A DNA stretch of 64,000 nucleotides from Fratercula arctica. Lineage: Eukaryota > Chordata > Aves > Charadriiformes > Alcidae. Position numbers and translations under genes: made by a program. The DNA is taken from contig CANTUZ010000007.1 in the NCBI GenBank assembly GCA_947846985.1, forward strand, positions 31,314,355-31,378,354, read 5' to 3'. The stretch's first letter is position 1; each line of letters starts with the position of its first letter. A model generated the notes under the pieces. It was not told where the DNA came from. It saw nothing but the letters and a program-made list of their open reading frames with translations, and ran no database searches. Below, piece after piece: positions 38,601 to 51,460 of the stretch.

Positions 38601-41600
38601 GAGGTACAGCACTGGCGCAGCCTATGAACGTGTACCATCCCTGTCTGGAATAATAACCAGTAGTGTTAGCTGTGGCAGCGATCTTCCGAAATACCAGGCT
38701 TTGGCGAAACTCTCTTCCCACTGAAGATATCACAAACATTCCCATTGACTTCTGTGCAGGAGTTGAGCAAGTGCCTTTTATTACTCCATCCTATATAAGG
38801 AGTTTGAAATATTTCTTGTCATGCAGTCAAACAGAATAATTGTACCGGCATTTAAATCCGACTGGAAGGCATGGCTGAATTCTTTTCTGGCTCGTTTAAC
38901 CTTCCTAATGCCAGAATTCATATGGAGCTTTCCATAAAGCACATACAGGACTGTGTCAAACACAATCCTTTCCCATATGATAGATTTTTTTCCACAATAT
39001 ATACTGAAGCAGACAAATTTAAAATTTAGTTTCAGTGATCAATTGTGCAGGTAAAATGTAACTGCTGAAAACGAGACACAGCAAGTAAGCACAATCAGGA
39101 AGAATCTGTGTTTAAGTTTCTGTAAACGTCCGGGGCTATGTTCTGTTGGGGGTTTTCTAACTCTGTTGCCTTTCGCGGAAAGGATTTCAAAATAGCAATT
39201 TCAAAATAAAGTACAGATTACCCTTCATATGGTTTTCACTTACACCCTGATACGGATGCACAGGCAAGATGTTTGTGTGCCATAATGGGTAAAGGTGTTT
39301 GACAAAAATATAGTAATGTATTTTGTGTAAAAACTTAAACTGAAGACCTATAAAGATATTTGATATTGTTGTCCTCTAATGTTAAGCCTGACCACACTTC
39401 CTAAAAAGATGGTGAAAGGATGTGGAGTAATAGATATTTAATGGTATTTCTCCTTCAAAAATCTTAAAGGTATGGTCTGTAACTGGGCTCTCTGCACCAA
39501 GGCAGCTGCCAATTCTGTAAATTCTGCCCCCACCAACATATGCAAACGGCTCAACAGAATTGAAAAACCGCACATTAACTATCTTTTAAAGAAAAACTAT
39601 ATTCTCTTCAGCCCTAATTACCTTGAAATTACTTTGATGAGAACAAAGTAGCACATTTTTGTTTGGTGCTGAGATCACTTAAAATGGGACATGGAAAAGA
39701 AAAATTGTGTATCCTGAGGGATATCACAGTATTTGCCTATAATAATTGCAATAACTTTTACTGTTTTTTATGCTAAGAGATCACATAAGTAGTACTACTG
39801 CTAAATTTTAGTTACTTTATTTTCATTTGTTGCTATCTTAATTGTTACAGAGTACTCCGATTTGTAAAGTTATATCAAGGTGTGTAACACAAAAACATGT
39901 TCAATATATGCCTTCAATAATTTCTTTGTTGTTTGCAAACTTCCAACTTACAGCAAAGCTGGCATTTTATGGCCTGCAGAGCTATAAATCATTTTTAAAA
40001 TCATGATGATATTACTCAAAACAGATGTGAAAACATATGTTTGCCACGGTTGTATAAACCGCTTACTTGTCATACTTAATAAATGTTGATACTTTTATTT
40101 TAACTACATTCCTTCTTAATAACTTTGAAAATATTTTCCATGGTAAATATATTTTGCCTTAGTAAAAGTAATGGCAGGTTTTGAAAAACAAAGCTCGTTC
40201 TGTATACACATTACAAGTATATTTTTCGCTGAGCAACCCAGCATAGATCACATTCTCCAGTGACTGCCCACATCTGAATCTGAAAAACATTCAATGTTTT
40301 TGAGGTACACCAGAGCCAAAAATAAATATGATGCAAGAGAATAATGCTATTATTAGGAACAAAGAATCTATAAGGGAGTGAGACAAATCATTGAGGAATA
40401 ACAACACTTGTAGAGGGTGACAGAAAGGCCCAACACACACAGGCTGGGGATTTTCAGAAGCAGACTCTGTCCTACTGGTGCACTCCATCAATTATAGGGT
40501 GCCTGTATCCTATAAATGAGAGATTCCTACAGGAGCTGTAATACAGGCCTGTCACACTGCCAAATGCAAAATCAGCTTGGAATTGTTGGGTATACGATGC
40601 AGTTGGTGCCTTTAAAACATCAGCATTTGTTCCACTATGCCTTCAAAATGTTTCGGTTCTGGAGCTATGGAATTACTTGAAAATTACATCTTTATTTGAC
40701 AAAAATAAGTAACTTCTCATTCTCATATTTTCAGAGAAATACTTGACCTGTGCAGACCAAGTAGAAAACCAGAAACATTATTCTATCTTCAAAATGATAA
40801 TTTAAGATGTCTTATGATTTTAAAGCACTTTTGTCTGATGTAGGTGAATCTCTGAACACTAACTTCATCCTAAAAAAATCCTCTAAGTGCATGCAGAAGT
40901 AACACGTATAAAGATATATTTCCCAGTATATAATCAATTGAAGAAAGATAATACTATGCAAAAATGTAGATCAGGACATGAATAAACCTATACAACTTTA
41001 AATTTAAGGTGAATTATGGTACACAATATGTTAGCATCAGATCTTTGTGATTTTGTGCATGTTACAAGGAACATTCAGTTTTCACAGGAGCCTGGGTATT
41101 GGGTTCACAGGTGGTGGGATTTAAATTATTTTCACGCTTTTCGGGATTTCTGAATCGTCTTTTCTGATCCTTAAACTGTACCTTCCTTCATCCGTCCTGA
41201 GTGACAGGACTGCTACTACCAATAACTACATGATTTGCATCTTCGAATCCCATAGGATATTGGATTGTTTCTCTGAAAAATGACTAAACATGTGGCAAGA
41301 AACCATGCACAGTTCAAGAAAATTAAAATCAACTACACTTTCAGATTTAAATCAAATACTCACCTATGCAATTACTACAGAAATGTAAATTTTTAATCTT
41401 AGGAATGAAGATATGGTTGATATCTGTTTGGCTTCTGGTGTTGGTCCATTAATGCCAACAGGAGTCAAGAGGGAAGGATTTAAGCATGATGATCCAGACA
41501 GAAAATTATCTCAGAATTGCACAAAAGGGCTCTTTTGAGGTTCATGAGGAAAGTGATTAAATGCCTAGAGAAACCAATGAATAGGAAACAGCCTCTGCTT

Positions 41601-43664
41601 TCAGGACGAGAGAGTCAAGTATGAAAATATAAAATACAGGAAGGAAGTTTCAGGCTCGTCCTACCCCTAACTGAATCAGTTACAGATGTCTAAGGAATAG
41701 AGCTGATCATACAAAATCATGAATCTGCTCAAATAATTTTATATGACTCTGGAACCACAGGGCACATGGAGCCTCCAAATTCTCTTGAGTAGCTCATAAA
41801 ATTGTCTATACCTGCCTTTTTAGTTTTCTCAGAAAATACATTAAATACAGAGAATGCAATCATTTACTCAGGCCCGAGGTGTATGAGTTTGATTTTTACA
41901 CATAACCTAAAATCACCTCAACCAAAATATAAATCAGTTTGTGTTTTGATTTATGATAAAATGTTCCTATTTACAGTAGACTTGTGAGTACATTTAGCTT
42001 ATGTTGTTTCCTCTTTTGGTCACTTCCTTCTCTTTGTTTTCCTTCACATCTTTTTCACCCTGAAACCGTAATATCTCCCTCAGTACATGCCTTTGCAGTA
42101 TTTTTCCAGTATTCACTTACCTTCGGCTTTCTTTTATTTCTTTAACTATATCCCGTCATCTTTTTTTTGCAGGTACTCATTTTGTGTGGTGCTTTCCGTA
42201 CGTACTGCCAGAATAAACCTCACGCCTATTAATACAATTTATTTTTTTGTTGTATTTGCAAGGAAACAAAATGTCTGCTTCTTCCCCGATGTCCAGCCAC
42301 AGATGCCACATGCTCTCTGTCACTCCACCACTTCCCCAGGGCTTACCAGCATACGCCGATGTATTCCCTTTCTCACGTACTCAACAATCACTGCAGGGAG
42401 AACCAACAGAGGAGGCGCTTCCCTGCCTACAGGACAATCACTACAGGCCAAATATCACTTCACCCCTTGCTGCCTCTCACCTCTGAGGTAATGTAATATT
42501 ATTAATGACACAAAAAATGGCTTCGTTCCCTCACCTACATACCAGCATTAGAGTAGTCTGCACACACATCCCCTGGAGGCAAAGAAACAATACCATGTGA
42601 CTAATCAAATATTTGCTAGGAACTTCATAAATAATTGAGTCAAAAGACCGGCAAAATATTAGCCCCATACTATATAAACAGAGAGAAGCAAAGAACTGAT
42701 TGTTTACACTTCCTAAGAAGAACACCATGTAAATTCACTGGATACATTATTCATGGCAATTAGGCACTTAGGTCTCTTAAATTTACAATATTACGCCATT
42801 GCATATGCAGAATAATAGGAAAAAGGAATAAAACTCATAATGAGTGTAATTAAATGTCTGAGATGGAAAACAGTCTGTAATTCTACCTTTATCCTTTTGT
42901 ATCTTTTTTAGGCTGGTCCCAGTTTCTTGATCAATGAGTTCTCCTTCCCTGCTGTTGGTCAGCATAGCTAAAAAAAACAGAGTGCACAGCTATATAACAC
43001 TGTCAAGTAAAAAAAAGGTCAGAAGAGAGGAAAATATTACATTATTTTCCTCTTTGTCAATATTTTGGTATTTTAACATTTATTTATACTACATAAGTCC
43101 TAAAGCAATTGACCATTTTTATTGTCCATAATCAACCATTTCCCTGTCCTGGTTCAGCACTTAGAGCCAAGTGAAATATGCAGCAAGAGCAAATTTGCTT
43201 AAGTTGATTAAACAAAGATACCAAGATAAAACCCAAATTACTATTGAGATGAATGTGATTTCTTATGAAATGTTCAAATTAACTAATTAGAACTGTACTT
43301 CACAGAAATCGTTTTGGGAAAAAAAAAATTTAAGGATTTAAGTATAAGTAATTATCTATAAAGCAGCAAGCTTAATAAAAAATACAGATAGACAGTAGCA
43401 CAAATTGATAGATGACAGCAGAAAAGCCATACGTTGCAGTGTTGAAATAAATTCTATACTTAACACATGCAAGATCAGTGAAAGGTGTTAAGTTTATGAT
43501 TTCAGGATGGCTATTTTCTTTGTTCTTATTTGGTTAAAGCATTTCCTTCTCTGCAATTAACCAATTACAGAATTTAAAGCTATTCCAGTGAGGACATTTG
43601 TTAAAAGCATCACCACCATGTTTTAGGGAAAGTGTTTGGTTGGGTTCTTTTATATTGCAAAAGT

Positions 43665-43686
43665 AAAAAAAAAAAAAAAAAAAAAA
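43665..43686. repeat. Poly(A) tract (22 A)
   Basis: An uninterrupted run of 22 adenines. No transposon body was recognised immediately upstream on either strand, so its origin is unknown. Confidence 0.85.
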
Positions 43687-43949
43687 TTATAGATACAAAG
43701 TATATATACATATCTTTACAACAGTAAGCATTAGACTTCAACACAGAGAAATGTTTAGTTCAACATAAATAAAACCTAGTTTTCTTTAAAAAGCTTGCAG
43801 CACCATTTCTGGAGCCCAGAGGCTTGCAGTGTGTGCTACTACTATTAATAAAACAAGTTATAGGAGCTTTCAAAAGCTAAAGTGAGGACAGAAGTCTCTT
43901 TTTCACTGTTGATATAGGAAGTTACATTTCTTGTCCTGTATATTTCTAG

Positions 43950-43978
43950 CCCAATTTTACATATGAAGAAGCTGAGGG
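43950..43978 (-). mobile_element. MIR-like fragment, part 1
   Basis: The plus-strand segment CCCAATTTTACATATGAAGA followed by AGCTGAGG matches the MIR core CCCATTTTACAGATGAGGAAACTGAGG in reverse orientation. The match stops abruptly. The expected continuation appears about 290 bases further on, at 44272. Confidence 0.5.
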
Positions 43979-44271
43979 GAATCTACTTTCTAGTCTCTGC
44001 CCTGTGCGTGCATATGTTTAGGCAATGCAGTTCAGGTTCCATTGACTAGTTTGTGTAGAGCCAACTGTGCTATGTAGTGCCATGGTGCTGCTGCACAGAC
44101 CAGAGTCCAAACTGCAAAATCCCAGCAAGCAGCTGAGTAGTTATTTGATAGGAGTGAAGTCTACGCTGACTTACATGGACTGCACTGTTTTTGTAGTTTG
44201 AATCTAGCTCAGCAATGCCTGCACAGGCTCCAGTCATTGTGAAGACAACAGTGTTGACATACACTGACGTG

Positions 44272-44345
44272 AAGAGATGTTAATTGACTTGCCCTAGATC
44301 CCTCTTGGAAGCACCAAGAATAGGATCTAAACTTCCTCTAGACTG
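44272..44345 (-). mobile_element. MIR-like fragment, part 2
   Basis: The plus strand reads AGAGATGTTAATTGACTTGC, then CCTAGATCCC, TAGGATCTAAACTTCCTCTA and GACTG. This resembles the MIR continuation GAGAGGTTAAGTGACTTGCCCAAGGTCACAC...GGATTCGAACCC...CTGACT in reverse orientation. It could be the second half of the fragment at 43950, separated by later sequence, or a separate copy. Confidence 0.5.
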
Positions 44346-44843
44346 AATTAGCATTTTAAACACAAGATCAATAATGCACAGGCTGTGAAAGCTGTGGTGG
44401 AGAGACCAAAAAAATCAAAAAGCCCTCAGCCTCATGCTGATCAGGGAATGTGTGGGCATGAGGAAGTTTTTTGGAACGGAAAAGCCATCATATAATCTGT
44501 GACTTTTCTGATACACATAGAAAGAACATCTTGCTATTTTTCAATTCCAGGTGCCTTCAGAGGCACTTTCTTACTCCAGCGTGCAAAAGAAGTTGGTCAT
44601 ACCAGAGAGGAGTTGGTATCTTCTGTGCATGGATGGATACTGGCACAGAATGAGTCTGAGGGACTAGGCTCTGCACAGTGATGAACCCTAATAAAACAAA
44701 CTATATTGATGAAATTTCTGGGACGTTTTCTAGCAAGTGAGTGCTTTCCTGTGTTTCCCAGCAAAGAAATATTTGCCTCAACAAACTTCCAAAATTCTTG
44801 AGGTCAGTAACTGTGAAGGGGTGGGAGGCTGCAAAGCACTAAC

Positions 44844-44979
44844 CAATTCTGTCTGGTGTGTTGTCCAGCTGCGACGGTGAGCTGGACACGCTGCTGCTCT
44901 GATGGGAGGAAGCGTGGCTCCCAGGCCGCTGACTGTCTTCTAGAGATGGAGCTGGAGAAGGGCTGTCTTGAATCCTTTC
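44844..44979 (-). CDS. DACH2: DACH2 internal exon C (Ser/Pro-rich linker)
   Basis: This exon encodes the Ser/Pro-rich low-complexity linker between the LPFMMM block and the C-terminal coiled coil. The acceptor TTTCAAG lies above 44979 and the donor TTG/GTTAGTG below 44844. The donor is weaker than the GTRAGT consensus. The exon is 136 bases, starts in phase 0 with Glu-Arg-Ile and ends with one base of a Glu codon. The translation contains DSPSPAPSLED, RPGSH, then a run of serines (SSSVSSSPSQLDNTPDRI). The SPSPAPSLE motif is shared by DACH1 and DACH2, while SPSQ.D...(E/D)R followed directly by EEV is the DACH2 form. The DACH1-specific insert that follows this position is absent. The serine-rich stretch is a plausible phosphorylation region, but that is inference. 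Confidence 0.96.
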
Positions 44980-45159
44980 CTTGAAACAGAAATAAAACAA
45001 GGTCTGTGAAATTTGATTCATGAGCGTCACTGAAGTTCAATAAAAAAAATCAAGTTGGCTAAAATAGCAATAACAAATGGTACTTTAGGAATGGAGAAAA
45101 AAAAGAATAAGAAATTATAAAAATTTAGCAAAATGAAATTCTGCAGATTGCCTGAAGAT

Positions 45160-45295
45160 GCCATGGAGTTTTCAACAGTAAAAATCTTTAGGAACAGGTT
45201 AGACAAGCACGGCATAAGTAATAATTCATCCTGTCTTGAGGAAGGCTAGAGATTACATGACCACTTGACATACCTTCCAACCCAGTGATCTCATA
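45160..45295 (+). mobile_element. Ancient CR1-like LINE 3' fragment
   Basis: The pattern of GGAGTTTTCAACAGTAAAAA, ATCTTTAGGAACAGGTTAGA and CAAGC..., then ATCCTGTCTTGAGGAAGGCTAGAGATTACATGACC and CCTTCCAACCC, resembles the old CR1 family 3' ends found across sauropsids (TTTAAGAACAG...GACTAGATGACC...CCTTCCAACCC). It is diverged and has no clear octamer tail. It lies about 180 bases upstream of exon C in transcript terms, on the opposite strand to DACH2. Confidence 0.7.
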
Positions 45296-48200
45296 TGTAT
45301 AATTTTTCTGAATTAATTCACAATTGCAGTACCCTTCATTCCTGTTTCTAGGATCAACAAGAAATCAGAATCTTCTAAAAAGGACAGATCGTGGCCTGAG
45401 ATACTCTAGATATTCTTATCTTAAAAACCCTTCTATGCTTTAAATCCTGTATTACAAATCCTTGGAAGTGTAGTTCCAATGGACAGAAACTAACAATTGA
45501 ATTTACGGAATTCCAGAAATGACATCTTTGGAGTTTCCCTCATCCCTGGCAATCAGCTGTTCCCTGTGGAAGCTCAGAACTGAAATACTACTTTCTTTTT
45601 TTAAAAAGGGATATCCTCTTGCCCCCACCTCATTAAAAACCACAATTACAGTGTAATCTGGGGAAGTTGTCTCAAGGGAACTTTGCAATTTTTCTGCCTT
45701 TCTAACCTATTCTCAAAAATTTTTCATTAGGAGTATGCAATCTGGCTACTTGGTGGCAATTTACCATGTGCTTTTCAAAAAATAAGCTCAATAGCATCTG
45801 AATTTTTTATGCAGTTTTTGCTAGACAATATCCTAAATCAATAATATAGCTTTAGGAAGAGAATGGTAGATTCTAATAGTTTTTCCATTATAAATAGCTA
45901 GCATAATAGCTTCTGTTCATAACCTATTGAGGCAATTCATTAATAACACTGTCAATAAGATCAACATTTAAAGAATATTCTGTTATCCATTAAAACCACC
46001 TCTCTAAACCACACTTATCTTCATATTTACAGATACATTTGAGAACGACGCAAAGAGAATTTGAGATTGGATCCTCATAATAGCAAGGGGTGGCATTTGC
46101 CTATTCCAATCACACAAGCCGAAAACATAGCATCGAATGTGTTTTTAATAGGATAGTTATTGTACATTAAATAACAACCGAGCCTCAAAATCATGTAACA
46201 GATGTGTATCTATTACATAGCTGTTAATCCTCAATGGATCTGTTTTCACTAATTATCTGTTATTTAATGAACATACAATAACTAATAAATCTTAAAGGGA
46301 GACTTTTAATTGCAGTATGTTTGAATGCTAATTAAAAATGTTTATTAAGTTTTAACAGATATGAATCTATTATGTTGAGTCACAAGTTGTTAAAATTTTG
46401 AAAACTGAATGGTTTTAAACAAATTTTCAAATTCTGGGGAGAAAACAGTCAAAGTCACTGATCTTAAAGTCTCCTGTGTTTTCTTCCTCTCCACCTCCAG
46501 AAGAGTGGGTTTAGAGGTTTCTGAGATGAGAGGGAGAGTAAAGAGTCATGACTTACTCTGTGGACGGGCTGCATATTAAGTTACTTTTAAAAGTCCCATT
46601 CTTACCCCAAGAAGTATTCTCCTAAATAAATGATGAATCATATACGTGCAATTCTGAGCTTATACATACTACGTGTCTTTTACCTTTGCGTAAATAATAA
46701 CCTCCAAATAGGTTACTGCTAACAGGCTACAACTCTGACTGTAATTCTATTTGCCTGGATTTCACTTTTAATAGTCCTCTTTGGCACCATTTCCTCTCTT
46801 TTAACCACAAAGAGTACTCAATTTACAATTAAGATACCATTTTGAAATGGTTACTTTTACAGAAGAGTACATAGTTTAAGTAAATTTGATTGTCTATTGC
46901 AACCATGAAAACGAATAGCCAAGGAGAGGACATGCCAATTGTTCTGCAAAATAACCTATGAACAAATATGACTATGAATTAACACTTAGATATCACAGAA
47001 ACAGCCATATATGTCATCTTAAATGGGAGTTATTTGAGTAATTCAAAAGCTGATGATTTGGAAAAGCAAAGTATTCGAGCTCCTCCTGGTAACTGCATTT
47101 CCCATTGTCTCTTGCTATAAAATAATCTCTGCTTCAAGTAATTTGGCTTAAAACTCAGGGTCTTGGTTTGAAATGTTCAGGCAGAAATAAAAGTGTCAAA
47201 TAATAATGTCATTCTTAATCACACAGTGAATCAGTTTCTAAGATAATTAGTTGATTATGTCATCTAACGTCTTACCAGTTACAAAAATTTACATATACAG
47301 GGAAGATACACTTTTCCCTATAAGCAACAAAGGAGATGAAATTTTCTCTGTATCATACATACTACAAATGAGGATAGAGTATCATCATGTAAGACTGCAT
47401 ATGGATCAAGAAATTGTCTATTTCTAAATGTTTGTGTGGAAATGCAACGCTAAATTTCCCCTAGTATAATGAACAACACTATGAATAGACTCTTTTTTTG
47501 CAAGTAAACAGATCCATTTTTCAGTCCTGTAATCAGTATGCATCTATTTAGCTACTTAACAGCAATGTGCTCTGGTTCATTAGGTAGCTACTGTTGTGTC
47601 TCAGCCTAGTTAAAATTTCACAGCAAGTTAATCTATTTTATTACAAATGAGAACACAAGTGATAATGTCCTCACCATTTTCCAAACACAGGGTTAACAGT
47701 ATTTGTAACAAATCAATGAGGGCATTTAAATAGGAAAATTGCAAATCTAAAACCTTAACTTTTTTTTTTTTACACATTGATGACTTAATCTAATTTGCCA
47801 TCTATGTATTTTACAATCTTGTTACTTTTCATATATTTTTTTTTTTCCTCTTGAAAATAGCTCAGTTCCCACCAGCACACTGCTGTGCAGCCTGGTTCTA
47901 CAGTAGGCACACTCACAGTAATACAGAAGCATTGCTAAATAAAGTCATATTTTCTCCATTTGTATTTCTTCCTATTTCATAAATTTGCAAGATTCATATT
48001 CCAGGCTATAATGTAATTCGTTATATATATAAAATTTACAGATTGTGAGAATTTTATGAAAAATGAAAACATTTCTCAAGATCTCACCTATTTATCTAAC
48101 TGTAGTACCTACTTTATCTTATCTTTTCTCTTCCTTTTACAGAGCTGTAACATAAATTCTCAGAAAAGACTTTTTGCAGTATTTAATCCTTTTGAAGGGT

Positions 48201-51200
48201 TATATATTTCGGTTTCACTACAGATCAGTGTCTTGCCTTGGCTCAGAAAATGTAGCTACAAAGCTTGACATTGTTAATTTTAGTTGTGATTTAGGTTAAG
48301 GGCACTGAAGTCATCAGCTCATCCAATTTCCAGATACATCCTTGATTTCACCTTAATGTCTCTTTTCTATCCCCTGTGAGGTAGTATTCCACACAAATAA
48401 CATGAAACACTACATAACAGTTGCATCCACACTAGTTTTATCTGAAATATATATGAACAGCTTACCTATTTTTGACTTAATCATCTTGACCTTAATTCCT
48501 TATCTCTGATTTTTTTATAGTATTGATCTTTATTTTGTGTCAAGAGTTTAGAGAAATGATGCTGCTGGATCTTCCTTTATTTTTCTTTATTCTTAGTTCT
48601 AATCTAGCTGTAATTACTCTTCCAAATGTTAATCCATTAATGAGTTCCTAGAGGATTTAATGGCATTTCACTGCTGACAAGCAGGTTGTGGAAGTTTGTC
48701 TGAGTCCTGGATATTTTATTCAGACATTTATCTTGATATTTCATATTTAATTGAGGTGCTGCTTCTGTACTCTACGGGGCTCTGCAGTGGCAGAAGAGCT
48801 GGAATTCATCAGACCTTGCTAATGAAATGGACAGGAAGGAAAAATGGGGATTCTTCTTTCTTTAGGTCTAAACTAGACTTTTCAACTATTGTAAGAAAGA
48901 TTCAGAGCTGATGACCACGTTGGAAAAACAGTTCATAGGCTATGGCAGAATAGATTTTCCAACATGGATTTGCACACTAGTTCCCCACTGGAATGTTTAT
49001 TGTGCCACACCTCAATCTCTCACTGCCTGCCAAATCAACATTCAGATTCTCAAAATGGACTACACAGTTAAAAAATCTAGAAACCAGAGTCTCATTTCTC
49101 TGGAAGGGTCTGTGAAGCCAGGAGCAGTCAGCCAGTAGATTGGCTGAAGACCTCCTCCCCTCTTATCCAAAACTCCCGCAATTTCATGCCTGCAGTATCA
49201 CTGCTCCTACCTCCCTGGCTGAATTCCATCCTCAATAAGAGAGTAAAATAAGAAAAGTTAACACAATTGTAGTTAGCAAAGAATTGAATTGCTAACATTT
49301 TATATTTTGTTTTTAGTTAATATAAACACGCCTATTTCTTTCCAATTGACCTTAGTTGATACTAACACTACTTGAATTCTAATAACAAGTACATTTTTAA
49401 TAGTGTTCTAAAGTTTGCAGCCCTTAACTAATGCATTATTGAGAAAAGCAATACATAATTGGCTTTTAGGCTTTTCAAAGAAAAAGAATAATCCTGACAA
49501 AGTAAGCAGGAGCTGTGCTAAATGTGAAATGATGCTGGACAGTGGCTGACAAGAAATATGATGGTTATGATTTCTGGGCAGGAGAACAGTGGCTAGGCTT
49601 ATATTTTGAATCATCTCAGTCTGGGAATGGGTACATGCAAAGAGTATGGATGACTTGGTCTTCTGAGCTACTTAAAATATCTCCAATTGCTGTAAGAACT
49701 GGAGATGAACAAGGTAAACAGCTGGTCTAAAAACTAAGATAGGATCTGTATGTCTGAAAGCCAGCTGGATCCCATTCATCTTTTGCAGTGTATCAGGAAG
49801 TCATTCACTTAAAATATGTACTTTGCCATTTAAAATGCAATTTTTTTCACTGTGTACATATAGTCATTTCAGTTGTAGTCAACTGGCAATTATTTTCCCA
49901 CCAAATTTAAGAAATCATAGAAACTCTTCTACGTTTACTGGTTTTTAATACCAGATGTTCACATACTAATTCCATTACCTTGCAACTACTTCCTATCAAT
50001 TCATTAATTGCCAGCTGCTCAGCCAAACAGAAAACCGTAGCTAATCAGATGGTATTGGTAAACAGCCAAAAAGAGCTTCCTTCTTCACCGTTTCTTAAAT
50101 TAGTAGTCACTGAAAACTATGGCAACCTTCACTCATATATTAAGATTTTACCTTTACATTTTACTTTGAATCTGAAAGCGTAATATTGACTAAAATTGGA
50201 AAGGATCTTGCAGTGGAAACTTTCTACTCATACCCCTCCTACAAATTGTTTCACCCAGTGCTGCTACCAAATGAAAGGAAAGCATTCCCAGGACTAATGA
50301 TGATAATGCTATAACTAATCTACATTATAGCTACATTAGTTATTAAGTATAAATGCAAATGACTACGCCAATACTAAAAAGATCTGAGCCAGAACTAAAA
50401 GCTAGTATGTGCTTGGCCTAACAATATTCCCTTGCAAGCTTTGCAAAAAAAGAGATGTACTTGCTTCTTATTGTATTTTTTCCCCACTTGCAAGTTTAAA
50501 ATAAGTATTCATTGCTTATTCTTTAATCCAGCAACTACGTGTCTCGGTGTTAACAAGCAAGGCATTCTTGGCATTGCAGGGAGAGGGATATGCCTCCCTT
50601 CAAAGGAGAGATGAGAAGGGTATTTAATGCAAGTTGTAGGGACCTGAACATCTCCCAACACAGTAGTTTTTCTGTATCAGCGAATAAAAAGACACAAAAC
50701 TGCACACTCACTTCTCCTTCGATACAGATACAGACATAAAAATTAGCCTTATACAAAGGAAACTTAAACTACTCTCTCACATGTCACTCCCCTAACATAT
50801 TCTAGTACCCATTTCAGCAATAAGCTGCCAGCAATGAACACATGCTATCAAAATGGGACAGAATAAATTTAATAATGAGAAAAATAACATACATTTTACA
50901 GAAGTCTTATTTTATAATCTGAAAGCAATTCAAAATGAATTGAATACACAGAGAGATATGAAATTAAGTATGTTATAAATTCTGTAATGAGAAATTATAT
51001 TATACTGAGAAGAATTGTTTCAGAGTTTTCTGAGATGGCCACATTTTTCTGGCTGTCAGGTAAATATTATGAATGTGAGTTGTACAGCACACAGAAAATA
51101 GCACCTCTCAGCAATAATTACAGAGCCCATCTGTATTCTCTTTAGGGAATTTAAAATCATGTCATATACATCCTTTACAAATGCTTTAACAATCCCACAA

Positions 51201-51389
51201 AACCAGGAGAAGAACAGCAGGCTCAAAAATCTCTACTGCATGTCTAGATCACACTGTACAAGTAACGCTTTGTTCTGTTTATCAGTAGACAAAAATATTC
51301 AGATGGAAATTGTGTAGGGTTGATGTGAAGTGCAAGATTTCAGTTTCCCTACCAAGGCAAAACATTGAATTTCACCTAGTGTCCTTTCC

Positions 51390-51460
51390 TTTTTTTTTTT
51401 TTTTTTGGGGGGGGGGGGGGGGGGAGGAGGAGGAGGTGAGGAGGTGGGTGGTGGGTGGGG
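51390..51460. repeat. T17/G18 tract followed by G-rich DNA
   Basis: A run of 17 T (51390-51406) abuts 18 G (51407-51424), followed by GGAGGAGGAGG and GGTGGGTGGTGGGTGGGG to about 51460. The G-rich part contains well over four G-runs and could form a G-quadruplex on the plus strand. It lies in the intron between exons B and C. Confidence 0.9.

Larger units (their letters stand above)
5778..44843 (-). other. DACH2 39 kb intron between exons C and D
   Basis: This phase 1 intron is by far the largest in the window and makes up about 61% of it. It is AT-rich with local GC-rich islands near 12780-13210, 15220-15480 and 38420-38640. It contains a CR1 3' tail, a short CR1 fragment, a longer CR1 copy, a possible tRNA-like relic, MIR-like pieces, simple repeats and several hairpin-forming stretches, listed separately. 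Long parts (5778-12700, 23850-28260, 40200-43900 and others) show no recognised repeat. No further DACH2 exon was found, and a DACH1-type insert exon was looked for without success. Developmental genes of this type often keep enhancers in such introns, but nothing here proves it. Confidence 0.85.

Noticed and set aside
42087..42491. 134-codon plus-strand ORF
   Set aside because: No recognisable domain, no similarity, a pyrimidine-rich chance frame in an intron, and antisense to DACH2.
5632..44979. Assignment of the gene to DACH1
   Set aside because: The linker runs directly from the Ser-rich block into EEVQIAIPIMK without the longer DACH1-specific insert, and SRAGASVIK fits DACH2.
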